A stretch of 64,000 nucleotides of DNA from NCBI GenBank assembly GCA_036936605.1, contig JAUPFV010000001.1, positions 76,589,910 through 76,653,909 on the forward strand. Reading direction: 5' to 3'. Position numbers and translations under genes: made by a program. Numbering within the stretch: position 1 is the first letter of the stretch; each line of letters opens with the position of its first letter. The DNA is from Limnanthes douglasii subsp. nivea (taxonomy: Eukaryota; Streptophyta; Magnoliopsida; Brassicales; Limnanthaceae). This document shows, piece after piece, positions 46,680-57,449 of this stretch. The notes below the pieces were generated by a model that was given only the letters and a program-made list of their open reading frames with translations, did no database searches and was not told the DNA's origin.

Positions 46680-48460
46680 ATGAATACCGAGGCTATGAAG
46701 GGAAAGGCAAAGGAGAAAGGGTCTGACCAGGAGATGTCATTCTCGGAGGGTCGAAACTCTAAAGAGTTGCTCGGTAATGATGGAAATCAAGGCCGAAGCA
46801 GTCGGTCGACCTTAATCATGACTAGGAAACATCTTTTAGACGGTATTGCTAAGTTGAATGCCGAGAGGGAGTTGGCCTTGGCTGAAAAAAGGTCGGCTAG
46901 ATGGTCGAACTGAACGATCAGATGTAGAAATAGAAGAGGTTCGACCCAATGCTGGACGAGAAGAAGTGGAGTTTTACAAGGACATGAGTCGGTCGAGGAG
47001 GATCAATGAGGCTGCACGAAATAAGTCTGGATTCCGATCCAGGTTGGAGTACGAATTTTCTTCAGGAGAGGATTTGAGCGAGTCCTCTTCCCCGGTCCGG
47101 GATTTCCGACTCTTTAGGAAAGATAAAAGGATGATCAAATAAAGAGAGCTCAGAAGGAGAAAATCGTCACGAGCTAAAATAGACGAACCTCAGGGAGTTA
47201 TTATCGACAAAATAACGCCCACATCAGCTGAAAAAATCGGAACGATTACTTTCAACAGAGAGCAGATGAACGGTCCTCAGTTCCAGTTTTCATCAGTAAG
47301 CCAATCACAGGGTTAGGGGGTGGGTAGTCAATTTGCTAACCCACTTGATGAAGGGTTGTTCACAAGTCGGGCAGAAGGATTGGGAGGAGGAACTTTCAAC
47401 ATTGGGCATAATTGGAGGTCATCTCCATTATCAGATGAAGTTTTGTGAGGAAACCTCCCGAAGCATTTTGACATCTCTAAGCTTGAAAAGTATGACGAGA
47501 AGAAAGACCCAGATAATCATCTGGAAGCTTTCAAAAATTTTATGCTGAGTTTCGACAATGACGACAAGCTGGTTTGTCGAGCTTTTCAATGACATTTAAA
47601 GATCGGGCGTCGAAGTGGTATAATCGGTTTCCACAGGGATGCATTAAGAATTTTGATATGTTCTGGATGATGTTCAGACAATAATTCGTTGGTAGCAAAA
47701 ATTTCAGAGTGAACGAGGACACAATAGTCAATTGCCGATAGAAGGTCGGAGAGAGTCTGAGGGATTATACTCAGCGTTTCATAGATGCAAAAACAGATCT
47801 AGATTATTGTGATGAAAGTGTAGCCTTAACTGGTTACAAATTAGGCTTATTACCAGGGCCGATGAAGCAAGCTGTGACAAAGAAGCAAGCGTTCACTTTT
47901 TCAGCTTTGTTAGCCCAAGTCGAAAAGCAGATCCTTATTGAGGAAACCAAAGCCTCGAAATTGGCAGCACAGATCCAACAAACAAATCAAGCTTCGGTGG
48001 TTACGAATAAAAAAACTTCAAATACAAGTTTGATTCCTCAGGGGCAACCGATAAACACCGTAGCTCGTGCAACGTACGCAAAATGATCGAGAAGTCAAAC
48101 ACAAATGACGCGAAACGGATACCAAGGAAATAATTATCAAGGAAATAATTACCGACCCATATCGAACAAATGGGTTCGGGATGATTATTTTTCTGATTTA
48201 ACCGAATGTGTTGCGACTATCTTTGATAAGTCGCGGAAGAAAGTACATTTTCGGAAGACATTTCCTATTGGAACCCCCGTGAAGGTCGGAACAACCACTT
48301 ATGTAGGTATCATGATGATGTGGGTCATGATACCAAGGATTGTATTGCGCTCAAGAAGGAAGTCCAAGCACAAATCGACAGTGGTAAATTACTAGAGTAT
48401 GTGAAAAAGCAAGCTCGACAAGAGGGATCAACTAAGCAAATTATAGCAGCACCTAAATAG
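46680..48460 (+). pseudogene. gag of element 3
   Basis: It starts MNTEAMKGKAKEKG at 46680. A helical LLDGIAKLNAERELALAEK stretch and an acidic/Ser-rich region follow. Then come NLPKHFDISKLEKYD (about 47450-47500), a Retrotrans_gag domain (FKDRASKWYNRFPQGCIKN; ESLRDYTQRFIDAKTDL, about 47590-47830), a Gln/Asn-rich linker (GYQGNNYQGNNYRP near 48120) and a zinc knuckle near 48300-48350. It is broken by frameshifts near 46900, 47570 and 48290 and by several stops. Confidence 0.8.
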
Positions 48461-48539
48461 TAAGTTTCTTTGGTAATTTTCGAGGTCAGTGATTCGTTCG
48501 ACGTATCCACCGAATATTAGACCCGGACAAGAGTATGAA

Positions 48540-49162
48540 CCTGATTAGAGTAATTGAGGAAGTAGAATCCCCAACATGAGAAAAGGTAAGAGATTTGTGC
48601 AAGTTCTTTGAATCTCTGACTATTTTCGGGGGTGATTCAATGACAGGTACTACCAATTCTTCACGGAAGAGGCATATAGTGAATTTGGAAACTCAGCTAG
48701 AAGCGAGAACTTCGCCTCATTTGTATCAGAACCCTTCTCCTATTTTATGTTTTGATGATGATGACATGAGAGACGTGGCAGACCCTCATGAAGATGCAAT
48801 CGTAATCGGCGCGACTATCGTAGGGGAGGAGATGCGAAGAATTTTGGTGGACAGCGGTAGTTCAGCGAACATAATTTTCTTATCAACTTTTTCAGGGTTC
48901 AGGAATAAACCAGTAATCGTAAAGTCAAATCAAACAATCATCGCTTTTACAGGGGCGTGGGCAGAATTCGTAGGAGAATTCGAAGGAGTAGTTCAGCTTG
49001 GGAGAGGGCCATTTAGGAAAGAAGTGACGGTCTTATTCATTGTTCTCGATGCACCTACGTCGCACAACGCAATTTTTGGTCGATCTTGGTTGTCAAGAAT
49101 GCATGCTGTAACCTCTACAGTTCACTAGTGCCTGAAGTATGTGATCGGAAATAACGTAGGAG
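48540..49162 (+). pseudogene. aspartic protease region of element 3
   Basis: 48595-49128 is open. ILVDSGSSANIIFL near 48841-48882 is the active site (D-S-G in place of D-T-G), and AIFGRSWLSRMHAV is near 49069-49110. TAG at 49126 replaces a Gln codon found in element 2 (VH-stop-CLK against VHQCLK). Confidence 0.85.
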
Positions 49163-50260
49163 TTGTCAGAAGCCATCAGAAGACCGCAAAGAGAATGTTA
49201 TCAGGCAGCCTTGGCAGTAAAACCGGATAAGGAAATGGTCGATGTAAGGCATTATCAGTTAGCGGGGTCGGCCCGTGGATCAGAACCTGCAGATGATCCT
49301 AGGGAGACCCTGGGTTTTTTGCTCACAGATGAAAGTTATGAGAGTTACGAATTTTTAAAAGGGAAGGTATTGAAGATTGGGGTAAATTTGTCCCCTTGGT
49401 TCCAAAAAAAATTAATTGATTTTCTCAAACAAAAGTTATATCTTTTTGCTTGGTGTTCAGAAGATGTAACAGGGGTCCCTGAAAACGTCATCTACCACCA
49501 GTTGTCTATAAACCCAAGTATTCGACCCATAACGATGAAGCGCCGAGCATTTTCTCAAGAAAAGACAGAGGCGATCATTTCAGAAGTCGAAATATTGACA
49601 AGGGTAGGGAATATTTGAGAGTCCCGGTACCCGCGATGGACAGCTAATCCAGTTCTGGTAAAAAATAAAAACGGAAAATGGAGAATGTGCGTGGATTTCA
49701 CAGACCTTAACAGAACTTGTCCCAAGGATCCTTTTCTTATGCCAAGGATTGATCAGTTGGTAGACTCGACATCAGGAAACAAGATACTATCTTTCATGGA
49801 TGTTTACGTTGGGTATAATCAGATAAAGCTGGATCCCAAGGACCAAAAAATCATTACGTTTATCACAGGAAGGGGCTTATATTGTTACAAACTTATGCCG
49901 TTTGGTCTGAAAAATACGGAGGCTACCTATCAAAGGCTTGTGAATGAAGTTTTCAAGGAGCAAATCGGGCGAAATGTAGAGGTCTACATTGATGATATGC
50001 TGGTTAAGAGTGTAAGCGACGAAAATCATTTTACAGACCTTGAAGAAACATTCAAGAATCTTGGGATCGTGAATCTTAAATTGAACCCAGAAAAATGTTC
50101 ATTCGGAGTTCGGTCCTGAATTTTTTTAGGGTTCATGATTAGCGAGAAGGGGATAAAACCGGATCCAGATCAGTTAAACGCTTTGAACAACATGGCGCCT
50201 CCAAGAAATGTTAAAGAGGTACAGATTTTAACCGGGCGTTTAACGGCTTTGAACAGATTT
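49163..50260 (+). pseudogene. reverse transcriptase of element 3
   Basis: Linker FLLTDESYESYEFLKGK, then LFAWCSEDVTGVPENVI. NGKWRMCVDFTDLNRTCPKD is near 49672-49730, SFMDVYVGYNQIKLDPKDQ near 49791, LYCYKLMPFGLKNTEATYQR near 49878, and the active site VYIDDMLVKS near 49982-50012. Two stops break it: TGA at 49616 (Arg codon expected) and TGA at 50117 (Gly expected in the SGKFLG-like motif). Confidence 0.9.
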
Positions 50261-51523
50261 ATCTCGCGATCGTCGGACAAATGCGTACCATTTTTTCAAA
50301 TTCTGAGGAATGCTAAGAATTTTTGCCGGACTCCTAAGTGTACCAAAGCGTTCGTCGGCATCAAGAATTATTTGTTGTCCTCAACGTTGTTAACAAAGCC
50401 GTCACCCCAAGAAAGGTTGTTTCTTTATATAGGTGTCTCAGAACACGCGGTTAGTGCAGCGCTGGTTCGAGAAGAGGATAGAATCCCTAAGCCGGTATAT
50501 TATGTAAGTAAAAGTCTAATGGACGCAGAAAAGCGGTACTTGAAGCTCGAGAAATTAACGCTGGCTTTGGTAACAGCCGCCAGAAAAATGCGACCGTACT
50601 TCCAAGGCCATTCTATCACAGTTCGAACCACATTTCCTCTCAAAACTGTTCTACAACAGCCTGATATTTCTAGTCGTATGACAAAATGGTCGGTAGAACT
50701 GGGAGACTTTGACATCGATTTTGAACCAAGAACGGCTATCAAGGGACAGGCGTTATCAGATTTCCTAGTGGAGTTTCATTCTACTAGACCCGAGGAAGTG
50801 CCGGTGGAGACAGAGGTTAACACGGACGAATGGATAGTTAGAACGGACGGAGGCTCCAGTATCATCAGATGTGGGGGTGGCGTTCAAATTTCTACACCTT
50901 CAGGAGTCGGAATGCATCAAGCAATCCGTTTCAGTTTTAAAGCCTCGAACAACGAAGTAGAGTATGAAGCTGTATTGGCAGGACTGAGGTTGGCGCAAAT
51001 TTGCGGGGCAAGAAACGTTCGGTTGATCAGTGATTCGCAGCTATTAATAAATCATGCAACTGAACAATCAGAGGCAAGGAAAGAGCAGCTGGTGCAATAT
51101 TTAGCGGTTTTAAGAATCCTGGCTTCGTCGTTTAAAAAGGTAACTTATGAACACGTCCGAATGGAAGATAACACAATTGCAGACTCGTTGGCCACAACGG
51201 CATATTTGGGAGAATACCCTTGGATTTTAACGGAAGAACATCCATCCATTCTTAAGAGGAAAGATCTGGAGAATCGACCAGATGTAGCCTGTCAAATCTC
51301 GACGGTCTCAAGTTCTGATTGGAGGAGTAACATTACAAAATTCTTAACCGAGGAGGTGTTGCCCGATGATAAGTGTTTAGCAAAGAGCGTTCGGAACAAG
51401 GCACGAGGCTATGTGTTTTTGGGAAGTGTTCTTTACAAAAGATCTGCAAGCAGACCTCTCTTAAGATGTTTAAGTCACGAAGAATCACATATGATATTGT
51501 CCGAGTTACGCAACGACGAATGA
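50135..51523 (+). pseudogene. connection, RNase H, second RNase H and integrase N-terminus of element 3
   Basis: A 462-codon open stretch. Connection: PPRNVKEVQILTGRLTALN. RNase H: KPVYYVSKSLMDAEKRYLKL near 50491-50550. Second RNase H: RTDGGSSIIRCGGGVQIS near 50840-50893, NEVEYEAVLAGLRLA near 50950, ISDSQLLINHA near 51027, and EDNTIADSLATTA near 51168. Thus all four acidic positions are kept. It ends inside the integrase zinc region. The tandem RNase H pair defines the Tat lineage. Confidence 0.9.
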
Positions 51524-52554
51524 TCGACACACTGTGGTTTCAAGACATTAATCAAGAGAGTCCTTTTGTCGGGTTTTTATTGGCCTACACTATCGGTAGA
51601 CGCTAAAGAACTAGTCAAAAGGTGCGACACGTTCCAGAGGTTTGCAAATTCGATCCATACTCCATCAGTTCCTTTAGAATCCATTTTTGAGGGTTACCGT
51701 TTGATAGATGGGGAATAGACTTGGTGGGACCACTTCCACTAGCATATGGAGGAAGGCAGACTATTGAAGTGGCGGTGGATTATTTTTTGAAATAGGTCGA
51801 AGCAGAACCATTATCGGGCACCCGAGTAAAAGATGTGGTGAAGTTCATATGGTCAAACATTTGCTGTCAGTACGGTGTTCCTCAGAAGATAACCATGGAT
51901 AATGGACCTCAGTTCGACAGCAATGAGATGAGGAAATTCCGTGCTAGTCATAACATACAACAGTTTTTTTCAGCTCCATTCCATCCTCGAGCGAATGGAC
52001 AGGTTGAAGTTACCAACAGAACGATCATTAACGGATTGAAAAGGATATTGGAAGGAAAGGCTGGAAAATGGTCGGATTTCTTACAAGAGGTATTATGGTC
52101 ATACCAAACCATACCTAGAACAACGACGCAAGAATCACCTTACGCATTGGTGTATGGGATGGATGCAGTAATTCCAGCGGAAACCATGTTCCCTTTTTTC
52201 AGGGCCGGTCATTACGAGGAAAGCAGCAACGATGAAAATCGGGCTGTGGCTCTAGATTTGATTGAAGAGAAGCGAGCAAGGGCTCATCTCAGTTCTCTAC
52301 ATTATCAGACCCTGATGAGAAGCAGGTATGCTTCGAAAATTCGAAGAAGAGATTTCAAAGTTGGGGACAAATTTTTACGAAAGGTTTTCCTCCACACCAA
52401 AGATAAACAGCTCGAAAAGTTAGCACCAAATTGGGAAGGACCGTACCAAGTAGTGGAGAAGATACAACCAAGAAATTATCGTTTAAAAGACAAATATGAT
52501 CGTCCCCTGCGCCTCCCGAGGAACATCGAGCATCTCAAATTGTATCTAGAATGA
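51524..52554 (+). pseudogene. integrase of element 3
   Basis: The zinc region and first catalytic Asp (FDRWGIDLVGPLPLAYGGR near 51697-51755) are in other frames because of indels near 51520 and a stop at 51794. From 51835 the frame is open to the stop. TMDNGPQFDSNEM has the second Asp and ANGQVEVTNRTIING the Glu. The C-terminal GPYQVVEK ... LKLYLE ends the protein. No chromodomain is visible. Confidence 0.9.
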
Positions 52555-52600
52555 TTTGTAATTTTTATATTTCTAATTCTTGATTGTAAATGAAATTTTT

Positions 52601-52660
52601 AGTCGGGGCACACTCTTTCCTATCCTGATGGCGCGGGGAGGTTTTAATGAGGTGTCTACT
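52601..52660 (+). other. conserved post-pol block of element 3
   Basis: AGTCGGGGCACACTCTTTCC, then TATCCTGATGGCGCGGGGAG and GTTTTAATGAGG, 47 bases after the pol stop. Shared with elements 1 (5098-5140) and 2 (18275-18350). Confidence 0.6.
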
Positions 52661-52704
52661 TAAACCGACCCCTTATAGTGAATATTCAGAGCCTAAAAAT
52701 AAGT

Positions 52705-53101
52705 CTACAAAATGTCGAACCCATCAAAGGGGTTTTTCAACTTTCAAGTTGATCTACAAAAATGTCGAACCCATCAAAGGAGTTTTTCAACTTTCAAGTT
52801 GATCCACAAAATTTCGAACTTGTCAAAGGAATTTTTTCAACTTTCAAGTTGATCTACAAAATGTCGAACCCACAAAAGGGGTTTTTCAACTTTCAAGTTG
52901 ATCCACAAAATGTCGAACCCATCAAAAGGGTTTTTCAACTTTCAAGTTGATCTACAAATTTTCGAACCCGTCAAGGGATTTTTTCAACTTTCAAGTTGAT
53001 CAACAAAATATCGAACCTAACAAAGGGGTTTTTCAACTTTCAAGTTGATCTACAAAATGTCGAACCCGTCAAAGGGATTTTTACAACTTTTAAGTTGATC
53101 T
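52705..53101 (+). repeat. minisatellite downstream of pol in element 3
   Basis: Eight units of 48-50 bp, each C(T/C)ACAAAATGTCGAACCC, then a CAAAGGGGTTTTTCAAC segment and TTTCAAGTTGAT. Units start near 52705, 52754, 52804, 52854, 52903, 52952, 53002 and 53050. It separates the convergent pol and antisense genes. Confidence 0.95.
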
Positions 53102-53310
53102 ACAATTTCAAGATGTAATTAAATACATTAAACAATTAGCATCGTAAATTGATCATTTCCAATGGCAAAAAGATAGAATCTTAAAACAGACATAAATGAG
53201 TTCGGATAAAAGTCAGACATAAATATGGTACGGTCTACAAAATAGAAATCCAATTACAAAAATAAGCCAGAAGTGAAGAAAAAACAATATAAAATCTGAG
53301 TTAATAAAAA

Positions 53311-56301
53311 TCAGGCATCAGAGAAATCGTCAGAAGGGTCGGATTCTTCAATGGCATGGTCAGAGCAGTCGACGCCTTCAAGGCGATATTCTTTAGGAAC
53401 ATCAAGCCACATCGACCCAAGCGCCATGTAAGGCCACAAAGCATGGAAATTCAAGACGTAACCGGCCCTCGCATCGGCAACTTTCTGATCCATGACCATT
53501 TTACACTTAACTCCAAAAACATGGTTTTCCTCCTTGCTCTGGTGAAGAGCCGTTTGGAGCTTCTGAACTTCTTTCGCCATCTTCTTCGACCGCCATCGAA
53601 GAAATTTGTTCTAAATTTTCTGAGCAACAAGTTCTTCGACGGACCTGGCATGATTCTCCTCGATTTCGAAAAGGGTTTTTTCCCACTGCTTCTCCTTCAC
53701 ACCAAAAGCTCTAACTTTAGCCTCGGCAGCATCGACTCGTTTTTTAATAAGATCAACTGATTCCTGCGATTATTTAGATTGGGACGAGAAGCTCCTCTTC
53801 AGTTCGACAAGCTCCCTCTGAAGCTTCAGTACTTCTCTCTTTTGGAGCTATAGGGACAAGTAGGGTCTGTAGAGAGTTTGCCAGAACATCTGAGTCCTGA
53901 AGGAAGAAGAAGTTCGAACTTTGGGCGCGAATGGGAAAAATTGAAGTTCCTTGTCCAGGAGGAATAAGGCCCTCTGAGTTCGCCTTTGTCTCGAGGCAGC
54001 CTACGGGAGCAGGAAGTTTCGCACCCTCGAAATCTTCGAACATCAAGGTTATGGTAGTTTGTTCGTTGGTAGGGTCGATGTTTACCTCTTGAGCAATGGA
54101 TTTCCCTTTGGATTTTTTGCTTAAGGAGGAATTATCTCCCTCTTCAGCCAAGGGGCCCTTCTTCCGTTTCTCGCCGCGGTATTTTTTCCTTCCTAGGGAA
54201 GTAGCGAGAGACTTGTTGCTACTTTCAGTTAGGTCATGAAGAACGACAGTAACTTCTGGCTCGGAAGGGAGAACTTGAGTAGGTTGGTCCACAGCAGCAC
54301 CCTGCTCACCCTCAGCGTCGGACAACTCCTCAAACTTCACACGTTTGCTTGGAGCTCGGTCCCGTTTGGATAAGAACATTTTACAATCCGGGGCCGCGAG
54401 CCTCTTGACAAAATCAACAACGTCAGGACGGGTCCGCAATTCTTCAGAACTTAGGATGCGGTCCAAACAGCACCAGAGGTTGCTGTTGATAAGGTTGGTG
54501 CTCTTGAAGCATTGGCGAAACTTCTGACCCCAGTTCTTCCTTGCAAAAGCCCGAAGTTGAGTGAAGATTGTCGAGGATTTTTCAAGGTGTATCTTCCGCA
54601 GCTCCTGGATAGTAACCTTGCAAACTAAAAGACAACTTAAAAAAAAATTGTGCATATCAATACCTTCGGGAGTCCATTTAAATGTGAGCCGCCTCGGATT
54701 TTCCTGGCTGTAGGGTCGACCATTCTCCCAAGCTCCACTGACAAAGACAAATCTGTACTTCCATGATCTTTTAGCCTCTAATAAGTTGTTCACGATCTTC
54801 TTGGGGTTGACAAGAGATGAGTAGAAAAAGGGAAGCTTCTTGGATTTTGGGAACCCTGATATGCCTATATATTGTTCCATTAAAATGGGGATTCTTGACA
54901 GCCGAGAAGCCATGATGGTCGACATCAAAGTGTACCAAACATTCGGGGTCAGCTGGGTCGGAAATAGTTTGAGAATCTCAAATACCTAACAATGTCAGGG
55001 TCGAGGGGAAGTCGCAAACCCCAGTTAAAGAGTTCGGTGAAAAAGACTACCTCCCGACCTTGGATATTCAAAGGAGTTTCTCCACGTTGAGGAAACTGAA
55101 CCTTAACGGATGGAGGAATTCCCCAGATATTTTTTGACTCCTCATCTTCGGTAGGTGAGTAGTACAGGTATTTTCCGTTGAATAAAGAGAAGATATGATC
55201 GTTGGTCAAACAAACGTGGTACCCAGTCACGATGTCGACTGTTTCAGGTGGCAAAGACTCTCTTTCGATGCCATCAATCAGGATTACGGAAGGATTTAAC
55301 ATTGACTGATTTGGGTCGGCATCCTCACCATCGACTGGTACAGTATCAGGGTCAGTAGCAGGCGTGGCAACAGCTTTGGTCGAGGCGACCGTCCTGGAGG
55401 TACTCGAAGTCATTGATCGGTTATCTTTGACCCCGGATTTCGCCGACCTGGATTCTTTCTCCCCAGACTTTGTCACTGGAACGATTTTGGGAGGAGGCCT
55501 AGGGGCGACTGCTTTGGGTACGTTGTCGTCAACCTTTATCACCACGTTAGGTTTGTAAGACTTGTGCGAAGGCTTCTTAACAGGCCGGTCAGTAGTTTTC
55601 CCTTTGGCATCAGCCGACGCTGGTTTTTAGAAGGATTTGGAGATTGGGTGCATAGCCTCTGTATTCACCGATCCTGTGAGCGGATGTTTGTCAGCAAACA
55701 TTAGGTCCCGTGGGGAAGGAGTAGCAAGAACAACACTCGAACTGCTATGGGTTCGAATATGGCCAGGACTTTTAGTGTCAGTTTTCGACGGAACCCCCTT
55801 TCGTTTCTTTTTCTCATTATCTGTTAGAACACCATTCTTGGAAGTTTTCGCGGTGTTATGACTTGTTTTTATCCTGATGATGTCGTGAGTAAGTTGAACG
55901 TACTCGCGTGGAGGAGTAGAGGAGGAGCTAGAATCACCCATAGTCAGAAATTGAGTTTTTGGTCACCTGTTGAGAATCTGAGGCTGTGAAGATGAGGCAG
56001 ATTTTCGGTATTGGATATTCAGGGAGAAGTTTGAGCAGCAGGGGGGCTTCAAAGAAGATGCTTTTTGCGAGGACGAAAGATCTTCTTAGGCGGAAAGGTT
56101 CGAAGGACCAGGATTATTAGGTCTTGGAAAAACCAGTGGCTCCGAGTACGTTGGTGGAACAACGCCTTTGTGGATTAGCCCAGCAGCTCGGTATTCTTCC
56201 GCTCTTTGAGTGATTTGAAAATAATCGACGAAGCGAAATATAGTTTTTTCAGGAGCATCGGATTTCTTCGTCGGTTTCTTGTGAGACAGGGGTTTTCTCA
56301 T
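53311..56301 (-). pseudogene. antisense gene (aORF) of element 3
   Basis: Four successive - strand frames make up one long protein gene running toward pol. 56301-56086 opens MRKPLSHKKPTKK. 55941-55627 opens MGDSSSSSTPPREYVQL and is basic and Ser-rich. 55545-54949 has GYHVCLTNDHIFSLFNGKY, IWGIPPSVKVQFPQRGE and FFTELFNWGLRLPLDPDIVR. 54928-53774 has WENGRPYSQENPRRLTFKW followed by a Lys-rich tail. A coiled-coil and acidic end lie at 53580-53311 (EESDPSDDFSDA). The central domain looks like Transposase_28 / plant-mobile-domain proteins known from Tat elements. Frameshift near 54940, stops near 55620 and 53774. Product role is unknown. One gap (56085-55942) could be an intron. Confidence 0.75.
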
Positions 56302-56393
56302 AAACTTGGGATTTTCTCTCTCTGGAAAGGTGATTTGGCCAGAGCTTATCTCTCTAGAAATTACTTAGTGAAAGTGAGAATGAAAAGGAGAAC

Positions 56394-56401
56394 TATTTAT
56401 A
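56394..56401 (-). promoter_or_regulatory. TATA box for the antisense gene of element 3
   Basis: The - strand reads CCTCTATAAATAGTTCTCC, with the TATA core 93 bases before the ATG at 56301. The intervening leader is CT-rich and A-rich, as in plant 5' leaders. Element 6 has CACTATAAATACTC at the equivalent place. Confidence 0.65.
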
Positions 56402-56819
56402 GAGGTAGCAAGTGTGGTGAGGATCCGTTCCATGGAGAAGCACAATTGAAAAGAGCCTCGGGAATTTCAAGAGTCGCATAACCAAAATACTGGTTCAAGT
56501 ACGACCCAATCGCTGCGGGACACGTGTCAAACTAAGGGGCTACATCATACCTAGGGGGATACGATCTCAACACGCGCATAGGTAGCTAATGATGAAAAAC
56601 GCACTCATCAATTACAAGAAGACACGTGGACGGGAAGGAAAAAACCGATCAGGATATGGGGGCTTGGTGGGCCTCAAAAAATTTAAACCCGATTTTAAGT
56701 CCATAGAAGTGGCCCAGACCAGTTCACAAATCTTCGTTACTCAAGTGGAAAAGATTAAAGATGGTATGCAGATCATACCATCGACAATCGATAAATACAT
56801 AAATTCGAACCAGGTAATG

Positions 56820-56985
56820 ATCGACCCTGGTATCGACAATGAATGACAATTTGTCGACCTCAGCATCGATATTTAACAGAATGTCGACCTTGACCACGGT
56901 AATAACCAGATCGGTAGTATTGTCGATCTTAACATCGAATTTTATCGTCGTTTGACAGAATGTCGACCCTGGCAACGATATTTTA
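56820..56985. repeat. GTCGACC-centred degenerate array in element 3
   Basis: Five spaced blocks of the form GTCGA(C/T)C(C/T)T...A(A/T)CG, near 56820, 56854, 56882, 56925 and 56961. Some are preceded by TT(T/G)(A/G)ACAGAAT. The spacing is about 30-45 bp. It lies between the antisense-gene promoter and the polypurine tract. Confidence 0.55.
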
Positions 56986-57118
56986 TCTTCAGAGAGTTTT
57001 AACTTGGCAACAACTACATCATTAGTGGGATGCCAATCCTACGTTCGACATAACCAAATCAAAGGGAAATCACCGACCCTGCACTCTGCACACAATTAGT
57101 TTTTGCTTGACCCTCCGC

Positions 57119-57134
57119 AAAACTAGGGGGCTAC
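57119..57134 (+). promoter_or_regulatory. polypurine tract of element 3
   Basis: AAAACTAGGGGGCTAC immediately before the 3' LTR start TGATAAGG. Primes plus-strand synthesis. Confidence 0.8.
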
Positions 57135-57444
57135 TGATAAGGACATAAAATACCAAGTATAATAGAGGGCTTAAATTATAATGTAATTATGTGCATGGAC
57201 TTAATTGTAAAGTAAGAAATAAGTAACATAAGTACAAATGAAGGGGGTAACATGCAATTAGAATAAGTTTGGCATGTGACCATGGATCCCACAACTGTCA
57301 CTATATAAGAAAGTTTCTGTCCCCCAAATGATCAGTACTTGATTTTGACTACTTTCTCTCTCTAGAATTTTGTACTTACTTGCCTGACACCTTTACTCGT
57401 TCACATTTCCCGATAAACCACCCTAGATTTTCTGACACTTATCA
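57135..57444 (+). repeat. 3' LTR of element 3
   Basis: 310 bp, TGATAAGGACAT ... GACACTTATCA. Same order of blocks as the 5' LTR. It lacks about 15 bases (AAAAGGGGACCTTCG region) present in the 5' LTR. Confidence 0.95.
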
Positions 57445-57449
57445 TATAA
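57445..57449. repeat. probable target-site duplication of element 3, right copy
   Basis: TATAA, one mismatch to TGTAA at 46264-46268. Confidence 0.6.

Larger units (their letters stand above)
46269..57444 (+). mobile_element. Element 3: Tat-type Ty3/gypsy retrotransposon, nearly complete
   Basis: An 11,176-bp insertion with paired LTRs, primer binding site, gag, protease, RT, RNase H, second RNase H, integrase, conserved block, minisatellite, antisense gene with TATA box, polypurine tract and 3' LTR. It splits a copia element. LTRs differ at about 20 positions plus small indels by eye. Pol is interrupted by a handful of stops and frameshifts, so this copy is inactive, but all domains are present. 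Confidence 0.95.

Noticed and set aside
52705..53101. Regularly spaced repeats resembling a CRISPR array
   Set aside because: Units are contiguous with no unique spacers, the array is inside a plant retrotransposon, and no cas genes exist.
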